Positions 45,605 to 57,955 of a stretch of 64,000 bases of DNA are shown piece by piece. Source of the stretch: Romanomermis culicivorax (lineage: Eukaryota > Nematoda > Enoplea > Mermithida > Mermithidae); assembly GCA_963922205.1 (NCBI GenBank), contig CAWUHX010000395.1, positions 62,001 to 126,000 on the forward strand, written 5' to 3'. The translations under genes were made by a program, and so were the position numbers. A model generated the notes under the pieces. That model did not search any database. It was not told the origin of the DNA and saw only the letters and a program-made list of their open reading frames with translations. Numbering within the stretch: position 1 is the stretch's first letter; each line of letters begins with the position of its first letter.

Positions 45605-47200
45605 TTTCTGAAATGAAATGAAATGAAGTGAAAAATATTTATTGCTGTTACACAATACAAAATGAAAAGAGAAATGCAAAGTAAAATACATAATATAATG
45701 TCATCAGGGTTGGCAAAAACCAAACTTTTGAAATTTCAGCTTTTTGGTTATTTGGGTTTTTAGTGTTTTTTATGGTTTTTAATGGTTTTTTGGTTTTTCT
45801 ATGGTTTCTTAGTGTTTTTTCTAGTTTAATTCTTCAAAATGTTTGGTACATCAAAATAACTATGTAAAAAACTGCTGGTAGCTCCCTCTATCATCTAAGA
45901 TTAGTTAAGGAGCCTTAAATTGGCAGCTAGAAGTATTAATCTTATCGGAAGTGTCGTTATTTTATGCTATAGGAGATCCCTATTATAGCAATAGAAACAC
46001 AGTAATAGCGTGCACATAAGAATGGAGTGATGAGTGAAGAACATGAGAGAAGTTAAAGTGGAACAGAGCATGCGATATGTAAAGAGGAAATGCAAGGAAA
46101 ATAAGAAAAATTACAAATAAAGGTATATGCAATGTACATAATCAGAACTCATAAGAAATCAACCACAGAATTGTATCAATGCATCACATATATACACATG
46201 TGCACAGGAAAGCTGAATAGATACAACTTTTAAGTATACCATTTTTGATAAGAGGGTTTTAAATTGATAGATTATTACATACTATGTCATTAATATTACA
46301 AACTTCCGTTGAAAGTCACACATAAACATTTCAGATGTTTCCGAATTTTCGCTTTTCAAACCTGTCTGCATGCTGTAACTAGAGCAAATGGGTCTGCATA
46401 CTATTGTTGCTTGCATGATAGAAACATATTTTTGTAACCTCAATCATATTTTACAAAATTTTGATGATGATATGGATCAATGGATGTCACCCCCTATGGT
46501 CAGAGCACACTCTACGAAAGATTCAGCATCTAATTTTTTTGTGAGCAAATTATAGCAAACTGGACTCACTTAATGTGTGCTTGCAAGATGGACACAAAGA
46601 ATACCGATTGATTTATATCGCATCTTTTGTGAACAAAATGTATAATAAAAATACGACTTTTTTCTACTTTGTCGTGAACTCATTTCAACTGAATTAATTG
46701 TTTTGTTGATTTAATTAGACACCAATACATGCCTAGAAGATCGACTAATGTGAAAAAACAGCTTTCCAATAATTCTGGAAAAAAACTAAAAAAACCAAAA
46801 AACAAGAGATTTCCCAATTTTTTGGTTTTTTTAAAACCAAAAAAAACCAGAGCCTTGCCAACCCTGAATGTCATATGAATAATAAAAATTGTAAATCGAC
46901 TCGCAAAACATTTAGATATTCTACGAAATGGGTGAATCATGGGGCAATAGGGTGCTAAGGTTACTTGAAAAGTAACAACTTACATCCACCCCCCAAATCG
47001 ATTATCGAAGTTCAGAAGTTTAATTTTTTCTTTGAAAGTGTGCAAACTGGGAGAATTAACAATATCGAAAGATAAACAGTGCCAGACATTAATATAATGG
47101 TTAAAAAATCAAACTGGCAAGCAGTGGTATGAAATGACTTTATCATCTATCTTAGATCATGATTTTTTCATCTTAAAGTAGCTAAAACTGATTTATTCTG
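45605..47200 (-). mobile_element. 3' end of a non-LTR retrotransposon (LINE), interrupted
   Basis: On the minus strand, 47160-47000 reads the end of a LINE reverse-transcriptase ORF (SFDIVNSPSLHTFKEKIKLL resembles the FN.LP..IVNS.SL..FK..LK ending of CR1/Jockey-type elements). The element ends at 45605-45660 with AATAAATATTTTT and a (TTCAT)n tail. The DNA transposon at 45705-46866 is inserted in its 3' untranslated region. Confidence 0.6.
45705..46866. mobile_element. hAT-like element, family B copy 1
   Basis: 1162 bp, starts CAGGGTTGGCAAAAACC and ends CCTTGCCAACCCTG. It is flanked by exact 8-bp duplications AATGTCAT (45697-45704, 46867-46874). Both subterminal regions are packed with GGTTTTT / AAAAACC words. 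No intact transposase. Confidence 0.92.
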
Positions 47201-47765
47201 GAGCTTCGCTCTAAACCCCACCATGAGGCTATTAGGCACACCGTTCTGAACCTCTCAGCATGACATTCAGGAGCTACACAACCTCACCAGGTCCAGTTTC
47301 ATCTATTTTAAAAAATGTTGAAATTCACCCCCTGAAAAAAATGCCTGGGTGTGGGCCTGCTTGCAATGTTCAAAAGCAAATAAACATGGTAAGTGAACAT
47401 TTGCAAACTCCAGAATAATGTGAGTTAGTTCTGTAATCAAAGTGTAATCAAAAAATTGAACTTTAGATAAATATTATAGAAAAAAACTTGAAGACATTGT
47501 TCTTGCATGTCAAATGTCATTATGCATTCTACTTAGATGGTAATATTTCAAGAATTCACTTAATTGAAGTTTGATCTTGTAAATATTGAGTTATCACATG
47601 AGGTGTTCCCAGTTCCCACTGAAATTTTTGTTCTACATGAAAGCTGATCGTGGCCACAAAGGTTTTTGAAATAAATATTTGAATAATTGATTTTCCAGCA
47701 TTGCAGAATGTCAATACCTGAAAAAAAATTTCCCGTGCCAAGCGCCGCAAAGATATAAACAGGTT
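47201..47765. other. No gene seen
   Basis: Non-coding, with a GCCAAGCGCCGC-type fragment near 47740 that recalls the GGCGCTTCGCGCC word of family A. Confidence 0.4.
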
Positions 47766-49130
47766 TGTCATGTGCGGATCAGTTTTGCCCAACGTCACGT
47801 GATTTACATCATTTTGATACTTTATGTTTTTGTCACTTTTTATTTGACAGTTACTTACTTTTATTTCATTTCATTCATTATGTTTTACATGCATTCTTGT
47901 GTGTCATATTTGTTACCTTTTTGTTGTTTTTTGTTCCCAACATAGGCTACAATATGTGACCCTTTGGTCAGAATTTCAGCCAGATAAGCTACATGAGCTC
48001 ATGGCCATAATTGGAGCATCACGTGCACCTCTTATCAGTAAAAACTAGTGACGTTTTGCAACGCAAAAGGACTAGTTTGGAAGTTCTCATTAAAAGACAT
48101 TCATATGCTTAGCATGAGGATGTAACTCATCGTATAACATATTTGAACTGGAAAATGTCTATGTGACCATAGGCATCTTCTGCACTGATTTCCACTGCAG
48201 AAGTTAGCTTGGGTGTTGAGCTCCACCCAGGACATACTGTAGGCCTATGAGGTCTTTATAAGGGCCTGTTTTATTAGTTTTGTGTCTCATTTTTGGGCTC
48301 TCCAACTTTGTCTTTTGTCTTAAGCTCCGCGTCTATCCCCCTTGAATTTACATATATTTTTTCTATATTGTATTGCGTCAGCCCCCCTACAGTACTTCAA
48401 TAGATTTGCATACATTTAGTTGTCCACTGTGTCTGGCGCCCGACTCTCATATAGGAACATACCCATTGCCCACATAGCACCTGGTCACCCCCTCACCTGT
48501 CAGATCGAATACTAGGGCATGGCCCCGACCTCCTGAGTTACCCATCTCCGAACGGAGTGGACCGTTTCCCCCTATGCCGACTGATACCCATAAATCGACA
48601 GGGACCTGTCACCCTTCCATCACAATGTACTTGAGAAACAGGACTAGGTAAGTCTTCTCAGGGGATTATTGTTGTTGAGGGTGTATTTTGGGGAACCCTT
48701 TCCTAAGTCAGTTTTCCCTTGAGATTTCCCTCAGTTAGATGGGCCCTTGTACCTCTTGGGTTAGGGCAAAAAAGGGGATTTAGGTTTACAATCCGGTCCC
48801 CTATATCAGGTCATTCTATGAGTGACCTTGTCCATTGTTCATACTGTATGGGACCAGGGATTGCCACCCCTGACCTGGCCGCATTGTCCATTACTCTACA
48901 GCAGGACCCCAGGACAGCACCAAAGTACCCTATCGGCCTTCCTATTGCCAGTACTAGCTGGGTCAGGTTCCCAAAATGAAATATAAACGAGCCACCCAAC
49001 GGGGTCACAGCATGTCACTCACAGTGACATGGCCATATTTTTCTATAAATATGACATGGGTTTTCCCATCAATGTGATTGTCCAGACTTTACTTAATGTG
49101 ATATGGCTCCCAATTTCATTTAATGTGACA
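47766..49130 (+). repeat. LTR-like unit 1
   Basis: 1365 bp, starts TGTCATGTGCGG and ends TTTAATGTGACA. It contains a TATA-like CTTTATAAGGG (around 48254) and further on a possible splice donor (AGGTAAGTCTTCTC at about 48645). It repeats as 49204-50640 with substantial divergence. The TG...CA ends, TATA box and, in copy 2, AATAAA suggest LTRs on the plus strand. Confidence 0.6.
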
Positions 49131-49203
49131 AGTTTTTGGGCCCCCACTTTTCATCAAAAAGACTTAAACGTCGATTTCACAAATTCAAAGTCATTATTAT
49201 GCC
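49131..49203. other. Spacer between the LTR-like units
   Basis: Only 73 bp. TGGGCCCCCACTTTTC, starting six bases after unit 1, could be a primer binding site. If so, nearly the whole interior of an LTR element is missing. Confidence 0.4.
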
Positions 49204-50640
49204 TGTCACGTGCCGACAGATTTCGTCGAACGTCACGTGATTCACATCACAATTTTCCATTATGTTTTTCGTTATGTTTTGTGTTACAGTAATTTACATC
49301 AATTTTGCGTTTCATTTTTATACTTTTTACATGCAATTTATGTGTGTACTTTTTATGTTTATTTCTGTTGCTTTTGCGCACTCTTATTTCCATTTCGATT
49401 TATTATTTTCAATCGCACACGTAGACTACGGTATGTACCCGCTAGTCAAGAATTTCCGTTAGAGATAAGCTCTCCAAGCTCATCGCTGTAATTAGAGCAC
49501 AACGTGCACTTCTTAACTTCTTATCAGTAAAAACTAGCGACGTTTCCCAACGTGAAACGACTAGTTGGAAATTCTCACTAGTGACGTTCCTGTGTTAAGC
49601 ATGGAGAGTGAAAACTCGCCCCAATGCTTAACGTTGTGAACTGGAAAATGTCTATGTGACCATAGGCATCTTCTGCAATGATGTCCGCTGCAGAAGTTAG
49701 CTTGGGGGAGTGTTAACTCCGCCCAAGGCATACTGTAGTTTATGGAGCCCTTTAAAAGGGCATGTTTTGTCTTTTTGTCACTCACTTTTGGGCCTAACTG
49801 GTTTTCGTTGTTTTAGCCTCTGCGTCCGCGTTTACCACCGCCCATTTTATTATATTTTGTTATTGTCAACTGCGTTTCGCCGTACGTCGAATAAATTTAC
49901 ATATTTGCGCCCGACCTACACATACTCGTTGCCCTACAGTAACCCGACTATAGGAACCCATCCCCGTCGCCGTTAATCGTAGAACCCCGTCGCCCTCGCC
50001 GAGGAAACGTCCGTTACCGCCGCCTGCCAATCAGCAGCCGCCGAACCCCACGCCGAACTGCTCGGATTCCCGTTCCCGTATATCGCCGTCCGTAGGACCC
50101 CAATTTGACCCCGGATCCGTCGCCCAGCGCCGAGTAATTTGAGATGAGGTGTCGTAAGTCTTCTCAGGGGTTATTGTTATTGAGGGTATATTTGTGGGAG
50201 TCTCCCCTAAGCTAGTTTTCCCCCGGAAGGACCCTCAGTTAAGAAAGCCCTCAGACCCTTAAGGTTAGGGACAATAAGGGGATTTAGGTTAACAATCGGG
50301 TCCCCTACAGTTCGCCATTCTTCGAATGGCACCGTCCCCCATTCCGGTGAATGAGGACTAGGGATTGGCACCCCCGACCCGGCCGCGTTGTCCATTATTC
50401 TACAGCATTAACCCTAGGACAAGGCCGAGGTACACCATAGGTTTACCTGTGGTAGTACCAGCTGGGTTGGGTTCCCGAAGTAGATAAACCATAACGGAGC
50501 CACCCAATGGGGTCACAGCATGCCACTTTCAGTGACATGGCCATATTGCCTATGGGATATGGTATGGGTTTCCCATCAAATGTGACTGATCACCACTTCG
50601 TTTAATGTGACATGGCTCCCAATTTCTACTTAATGTGACA
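49204..50640 (+). repeat. LTR-like unit 2
   Basis: 1437 bp, starts TGTCACGTGCCG and ends CTTAATGTGACA. TATA-like CCCTTTAAAAGGG at about 49741 is followed by AATAAA at about 49890, a spacing suited to the U3-R organisation of an LTR. Same orientation as unit 1. Confidence 0.6.
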
Positions 50641-51149
50641 TGCCCTATGATTGTTTGCTGGAGACTCTGTTTCACAATGCTCGTGAATTAGACTTCAATC
50701 AAACTCTAAAACTTCAATTCTTAATCAATTTCAATGAATTAATTGCTCTAAAAATGTTAGAATGATTGGAACAGATCATTATGGCTCACTATTAGCATTT
50801 TAAAGCGAAAAAACGACTTGAGGAAAAAAATTTCGACCCTTTTCAAGGCCGGCGGAAAAAAATAATGCCTGAAATTTTTCAGGGCTCCATCTTCCGATGA
50901 ACATACTTCATCCTGTTTCAACCCCAAGTTTTATTTCATTCCCAGATGAAACCCGGAGCACAGAGGACTTTTGCTCAGCACCACCATTGCAGATTTGTTG
51001 GAGTCAATACTCCAGACAATGTTCTAATATATCTGTTCAGATTCAAATTTGAAAATAAAGTTCAAAAATTTGTTATATTAGATCTGAAAATTGAAGTTAC
51101 TGTATTGATGGCTCCACGCTGTGATGACGCTCTTTGTCGTTATTCAGTA
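50641..51149. other. No gene seen
   Basis: Non-coding. A diverged family A fragment lies around 50790-50890 (GCGAAAAAACGACTTGAGG, GGCCGGCGGAAAA). Confidence 0.4.
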
Positions 51150-51152
51150 CAC

Positions 51153-52685
51153 CAGTGTTGCCAGATGTGACGGGTTCCCGTCAATTTTGACGGGAAACGA
51201 GGCAATTGACGGGAAGTTTGACGGGATGAAAAAATGACGGGATTTGTGACTGTATTTCACTATTTGTGACGGAATTGACGGGAATCTGACGATATTGACG
51301 GGTTGTGTGACGGGAATGAGTTTTTGACGGATTGAGATATTTCCATACATTTGGGTTGGCTTGGTTTACGATGTATTGCATAGTATACTGTTTATTTATT
51401 TTTATTTTTGGTGTTTTTTTATTATCGATTTTTTGGCGAAGTTGGAAATGTGATTATATTTAAGATTGCAAGTAAAAACTATGCTTTAAAGTGAAAGTGT
51501 AATTGGTAAGGTAGGTTTAGGTACATTCAGTGTTTCTTTTTTATGCACGAATTTTGGTCGTTTTTTGTTCACCGGCTGTGCACACCCACTTAAATTTGTG
51601 CACGTAACGTTATAAGTATATACAATTGCACATTTAGATGCAAAAAATTTGTGCAAGGACCTGAAAAAATATGCATTGTGCACAAAAAAGAAACCATGGG
51701 TACATTCCATACTTTAAAAAATAAATCAGAACCCGTGAGGCGTGAATATATGTTGATGATGCCGTTTCGAACCAATTTATGCTGCATTTATTGGTTAATT
51801 ATTGGTTTTTTTTGTTATCTACGGGTATGCATTTCTAGCAGGGGCTGACAAATCGTAAACTTTTGGGTTTTTTGGGTTTTTGCTTTTTTGCTTTTTTAAC
51901 ATGCACTTAATTGATTGTTCAGCCCAAAATTTTAATTAATTCTATAGAAATTTAAAGTAATACTTCAAAAACGAGAAGGTCGGCCGGAGGCTCTGCCCAA
52001 ATTTTTTATGGATTTTTTTTAGGAATTTAAGGTAATTTTGCAAAAACGAGAGGGTCGGCCGGAGGCTCTGCACAAATTTTCAATTATTTCGATAGAAATT
52101 TAAAGTAATTGCAAAAACGGATGTCGTCGAGTTTTGGTTGAAAGTGCACAACAATACCGATACAGCCGGAAACAGTCGATTCATGAACATCTCAACATTT
52201 GCTTTGAATTTGCTCAGCCTTCCGTTTTTGAATGCATCCGTTGAGCGTGCCTTTTCGGCTATGGCACTGGTTAAAAATAGGCTAAGAAATTGACTGATCT
52301 GTGAAACAGTTGATTCGGTACTAAGTGTTCGATACGGTTTGAAATTCAAGCATTCATCTCCGGCTACAATGACACCGTCGAAAGAAATGTTGCGATTGTT
52401 TTGTTCTGATATATATGTTGCCAATGATAATGATGTTGATAATGAAGAAAATGACATCTTTTGTGCAATTGAGCTTATTGAATGTGTTGATATTGAATAA
52501 AGTTGTTGAATATACGCTTTTCCATTTTATTTCTCACGTTTGTATCGATTATGTATTAGTTTTTTTTATAATTTCGTTGACGGGGTTTGTGACGGGTTTC
52601 AAAATTTATGTGACGGGATGTGACGGGATTTTCGGTTTTTTTCGAAAAAATGACGGGTTTTTAATAATTCCATCTGGCAACACTG
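51153..52685 (+). mobile_element. hAT element with transposase remnant
   Basis: 1533 bp, starts CAGTGTTGCCAGATGTGACG and ends CATCTGGCAACACTG. It is flanked by exact 8-bp duplications CAGTACAC (51145-51152, 52686-52693). Reiterated TGACGGG words fill the left end and return at the right (52580-52660). It carries the 3' end of a transposase gene (52123-52500), so it is a deletion derivative of an autonomous hAT. Confidence 0.93.
52123..52500 (+). pseudogene. hAT transposase C-terminal dimerisation domain
   Basis: 125 codons with one TGA (52298-52300). The block LLSLPFLNASVERAFSAM ... NRLRN is the hAT-family C-terminal signature (small residue-rich, S/A..ER.FS). An acidic tail ending ELIECVDIE follows. 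The N-terminal BED finger and catalytic core are absent. Confidence 0.85.
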
Positions 52686-53315
52686 CAGTACACTGTTGTT
52701 TTCCACATTTGCACTATAGTGTGGAAAAAAAATCTGGAATGTGGAAAAAATTTTTTAAGGTCTTTCCACAAATGTGGAAGAAAAATTTGAGGTTTTCATA
52801 TTGAAAATATGCATTTTGGTGCATTTTAGGAGGTCCAAATCTCAAAATTTTCCGGCGCTCCGCGTGGGTTATAACTTTAATAATCATCATTATTCATTAA
52901 GTAGCTCAGGCGTAGCTTTTATCATGTCTACCTTCATTTATCACTTAATCTATAATAGTTTTCATCATCTTAAACGTAGCATCTCGTGTTTTAATTGATA
53001 ATCTTCAGCATTTTATCATAATATTCAATGAAGATTCGCATTTTTCCCTTTGAGAAAAATCAATACGTCAAGTCTTTAGGCTTTATGATGCGATTATTTC
53101 TTTGCTAACAAAAAATCAATTCGAAAGCTTCATGGAAATATCTTTCGCAAATGTATACTCTTCTTACTCATATATTTTCGACCAAGTTCATAAGAGTTTA
53201 CAAATAAATTATACAGATTTTAAAATTTTTCAAGTAAAATTCTAGAAATTACGACTCTTGAACACAAAATTGGAATAAATAAATGTTCGGAAAATTGATT
53301 TTCCAGCATCCCAGA

Positions 53316-53531
53316 CATACCTGTAAGACCTCCGACCAGTTGGGGGGGGGGGGGTAGATCCGAAATTTTTTGGGGGGGGGGAGGTAGGAAAAAGTCGAAA
53401 TTTTTCCCAAAAAAGGCCAAAAAACACACTTTTTGGCAAATTTTTTTAATTTTTTCCCAACTGGGGGGGAATGATTTTGGGTACAGGGTTGGCCGAGTTG
53501 GGGGGGGGGTCCCCCCCCAAGTACAGGTATG
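53316..53531 (-). mobile_element. MITE family D, copy 1
   Basis: 216 bp, CATACCTGTAAGACCTCC at the left and AGTACAGGTATG at the right, flanked by exact ATCCCAGA duplications (53308-53315, 53532-53539). It contains long G and C homopolymer tracts. It lies in reverse orientation to copies 2 and 3. Confidence 0.92.
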
Positions 53532-53598
53532 ATCCCAGAATGTCAATATACCCAAAAAATTTTCCCGCGCTTCGCGCCGGAAAGATTACCATCTTTTT

Positions 53599-55211
53599 CA
53601 GGGTTGGCAAAAACCAAACTTTTGAAATTTCGACTTTTTGGTTTTTTAATGGTTTTTTATGGTTTTTTAATGGTTTTTTTTGGTTTTTCTATGGTTTTTT
53701 AGTGGTTTTTTCTGGTTTAATTCCTTAGAATGTTTGGTACATCAAAATAACTATGTAAAAAAGTACTGGAAGCTCCCTGTATCATCTAAGACTAGTTAGG
53801 GAGCCGTAAAATGGCAGCTAGAAGTATTAATCTTATCAGAAGTGTCATTATTTTATGCTATAAGAAATCCCTATTTTGCAATAGAAATCATACCTGTACT
53901 TGGGGGGGTTGGGGGGGGGGACCCCCCCCCCCAACTCGGCCAACCCTATACCCAAAATCATTTCCCCCCCCCCAGTTTGGAAAAAAAAATTTTTCAAAAA
54001 AGTGTATGTTTTTTGGCCTTTTTTGGGAAAAATTTCGACTTTTTCCTACCCCCCCCCCCAAAATTTCGGATTTACCCCCCCCCCCCCCCCAACTGGTCGG
54101 AGGTCTTACAGGTATGATAGAAATACAGTAATAGTGAGCACATAAAAAAGGAACTATGAGTGAAGAACACAAGAAAAGTGAAAATGGAACAGAGCATGCG
54201 ATATGTAAGAGGCAAATTCAAGGAAAAGATGAAAAATTACAAATAAAGAGAAATAATACAATACACAATGTACGTAATCAAAACTCAAAAGAAATCAACT
54301 ACAGAATTGTATCAATGCATCACATATATGCATATGCACAGAGAAGTTGAAATGACACAATTTTTAGGTATACCGTTTTCGATAAGAGGGTTTTAAATTG
54401 ATAAATTTTTACATATGTTATGATTATTACAAACTGCAGTTGAAGGTCACACATAGACATTACAGATGTTTCCAAATTTTTGCTTTTCAAACCTGTCTGC
54501 GAGCTACATATAACTACAGCAAATGGGTCTTTATATATTATTCTCGCTTGCATGATAGATACATATTTTTGTATGATTTTTTCTACTTAGTAGCGACGTC
54601 AAGTCCCATAAAAATGAACCACTCAAAGGCTCCTCTCTTTGTTAACCTACAGTATGCTTGACTGATCTGTATAAAATTTTATTATTGTTGTCTCATTTAT
54701 ATTCTGAAATTTCGAGCTAAGAAAATTAAAAAGCTTACCGTAACAATAAATTCAGTATATTAAACTGAATCATATTTTATAACATTTTGAAGATGATATG
54801 GATAAATGGATGTCACCCCGTATGGTCGGAGTACACTCCACGAAAGATTTAGTGTCTACTTTTTTGTGAGCAAATTATAGCAAAGTTGACTCATATACTA
54901 AATGTGTGGTTGCAAGATGGATAGAAAGGATATCGATTGATTTATATTACATCTTTTGAGTACGAAATGTATCATAAAAATACGACTTTTTTCTATTTTG
55001 TAGTGAAGTCAATTCGACTAAAATAATTGTTTTGTTGGTTTAGGTAGACACCAATACATGCCTAGAAGATCGACTAATGTGAAAAAACAGTTTCCCAATG
55101 ATTTTGGAAAAAAACCAAAAAAACCAAAAAACCAGAGATTTTCCAATTTTTTGGTTTTTTTAAAAAACCAAAAAAACCAAAAACCAAAAAACCAAAGCTT
55201 TGCCAACCCTG
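53599..55211. mobile_element. Family B copy 2
   Basis: Starts CAGGGTTGGCAAAAACC and ends GCCAACCCTG, with exact 8-bp duplications ATCTTTTT (53591-53598, 55212-55219). It contains MITE D copy 2 (53889-54116). Interior is colinear with copies 1 and 3. Non-coding. Confidence 0.92.
53889..54116 (+). mobile_element. MITE family D, copy 2
   Basis: 228 bp with CATACCTG...CAGGTATG ends and exact ATAGAAAT duplications (53881-53888, 54117-54124). G and C homopolymer runs at both sides of the internal text account for the length difference from the 216-bp copies. Confidence 0.92.
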
Positions 55212-56433
55212 ATCTTTTTTGGGGTTTCGCTTGCAGAGTTGGCAAAAACCAAACTTTTGAAATTTCGACATTTTGGTTTTTTGGATTTTTATGGTTTTTT
55301 TGGTTTTTCTATGGTTTTTTAGTGGTTTTTTTCTGGTTTAATTCTTTAAAATGTTTGGTACATCGAAATAACTATGTTAAAAACTGCTGGAAGCTCCCTG
55401 CTGTATCATCTAAGACTAGTCAGGGAGCCTTAAAATGGCAGCTAGAAGTATTTATCTTACCCGAAGTGTCATTATTTTATGCTATACGAAATCCCTATTA
55501 TAGCAATAATAGAAATACAATAATAGCGGGCACATAAGAAAGGAACGATGAGTGAAGAACATAAGAAAAGTAAAAATGGAACAGAGCATGCGATGTAAAG
55601 AGGGAAATATACAATTCGCAATGTATGTAATGAAAACTCATAAAAAATGAACCACAGAATTATATCAATGCATTACATATATATATACATAATGCACAGG
55701 AAAGCTGAAATGACACAACTTTTAGGTATACCGTTTTCGATAAAAGGGTTTTAGCTTGATAGATTATTACATATGTTATTAATATTACAAACTGCAGTTA
55801 AAAGTCACACATGGACATTTCAGATGTTTCCAAATTTTTGCTTTTCAAACCTGTCTGTAACTACAGCAAAATCGGTTTTATTATATATACTATCCTCGCT
55901 TGCATGATAGATACATATTTTTGTACGATTTTTTTCTACCTAGTAGTGACGTCAAGTCACATAAAAATGAGCCGCTCAAAAGCTCTTCTCTTTATTAACC
56001 TACAGTATGCTTGACTGATCTGTACAAAATTTCATTATTGTTGTCTCATTTATATTTTGAAATTTCGAGCTATGAAAATTAAAAGGCTTACCGTAACCAT
56101 GAATTCAGGATTATTATATTCAATCATATTTTGCAAAATTTTGATGATATGGATCAATAGATGTCACTATGTATGATCGGAGTACACTCTACAAAAGATT
56201 TAGCGTCCAATTTTTTTGTGAGCAAATTATAGCAAATTCAGCTCATGTACTAAATGTGTGCTTGCAAGATGGATACAATTGAAAGGATATCGATTGATTA
56301 ATATCACATCTTTTGTGTGCGAAATGTAGCATAAAAATACGACTTTTTTCTACTTTGTAGTGACGTCGATTCAACTAAATTGAGTGTTTTGTTAATTTAG
56401 ATAGACACCAATACATGCCTAGAAGATCGACTA

Positions 56434-57955
56434 TAGGGATCGGCCGAGGGCTCGGCCTCGGCCTCGGCCTCGGCCGAGGATTGGTACCCTCGGCCACCCT
56501 CGGCCTCGGCCGAGGGTGTCGATCAAAAATGGCCGAGGCCGAGGATTATTTGCAACTCTAAAGCAAGTAGGATATTTTTGATGTAAAATGTTTACTGCAT
56601 CAAAGCACTGTTTTTTTTCCACATTTGCACTATAATGTGGAAAAAAAATCTGGAATGTGGAAAAAATTTTTGAGGTCTTTCCACAAATGTGGAAGAAAAA
56701 TTTGGGGTTTTCATATTGAAAAGATGCATTTTGGTGCATTTTAGGAGGTCCAAATGCCTAAATTTTCCGGCGCTTCGCGCCGGTTATAACTTTAATAATC
56801 ATCATTATTCATTAAGTAGCTCAGGCGCGGCTTTTATCATGTCTACTTTCATTTATCACTTAATCTATAATAGTTTTCATCATCTTAAACGTAGTATCTC
56901 ATGTTTTAATTGGTTATCTTCAACATTTTATCATAATATTTAATGAAGATTCGCATTTTTTCTTTTTGAGAAAGATGAATACACGTCAAGTCTCTAGGAT
57001 TTATGATGCGATTATTTCTTTGCTAACGTAAAATCAATTCAAAAGCTTCTTGGAAATATCTTTCGGAAAGTTATACTTTTCTTACTCATATATTTTCGAC
57101 CAAGTTCATGAGAGTTTACAAATAAATTACAGATTTTAAAATTTTTCAAGTAAAATTCTAGAAATTACGACTCTTGAACACTAAATTGGAATCTAATTCT
57201 TGAAATAATGTTCGGAAAAATGATTTTCCAGCATCCCAGAATGTCAATATACCCAAAAAAATTTCCGGCGCTTTGCGCCGGAAAGTACCATCTTTTTTGG
57301 GCTTTCACTTGTCATCATAGAGGACTTGACCATTGATTTCTTGTGTAATTCAAGTCAATTATGCTCTTGGATAGTTTGCTAGAAAAATTGTTCAACAACG
57401 CTTGTAGATTAGGCTTTTAGGTCGAACATTTCAATTTTTTCTCCAATTTTAATGAATTAACTTCTCTAAATACACCGGAAGGCTTGAAAAAGCTCAAAAA
57501 CAGTGCGATAAAGCGTCTGTGAGCATTTTTAAGCCAAAAAACGGATTTTAAGACGAAAAAAAATTTTTTCCACATGTGGAAAAAAAATTTGACCCCTTTC
57601 CACATTTGTGGAAAAAAGTTCGTGGAAAAAAAAAACAGTGCATCAAAGTGACGGGTTGACTCCATAAATTCTACAAAATTTGCATAGAAGACATCTTTGC
57701 GTTAATTTACCTATTTAGTGTTACACTTTTACAATAAATTTTTTACAATAAATTTTTTTATGTTTTGAATTACTTGATGAAGATCATAAAGGCAAGAGTA
57801 AAGAAGTCTCTTATTAGTATTACCAGTGACCAGTGTATTAATATAATATCATGTTAAAAAAATCCTCGGCCTCGGCCTCGGCCGAGCCGAGGATTTCAAA
57901 AATCCTCGCCTCGGCCGAGGCCGAGGCTTTTTATTTTACCCTCGGCCGATCCCTA
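56434..57955. mobile_element. hAT-like element, family C
   Basis: 1522 bp, TAGGGATCGGCCGAGGG at the left, CCCTCGGCCGATCCCTA at the right, with exact ATCGACTA duplications (56426-56433, 57956-57963). CCTCGG/CCGAGG words are reiterated just inside both ends (56447-56545, 57864-57945). Most of its length is an inserted family A element; the native C sequence is only about 0.48 kb. Confidence 0.92.
56606..57640. mobile_element. Family A element, intact inner copy
   Basis: 1035 bp, CACTGTTTTTTTTCCAC at the left and GGAAAAAAAAAACAGTG at the right, exact 8-bp duplications CATCAAAG (56598-56605, 57641-57648). Subterminal TTTCCACATxTGTGGAAA hairpins; no transposase. It serves as the reference for the interrupted outer copy. 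Confidence 0.93.

Noticed and set aside
51142..51149. Target duplication for the outer family A element
   Set aside because: ATTCAGTA on the left and TGTATGAC on the right do not match; I kept the element on the basis of its ends and its match to the inner copy.
53811..54172. Several open frames with poly-Pro or poly-Gly on both strands
   Set aside because: They arise from the C and G homopolymer tracts of MITE D and change frame between copies.
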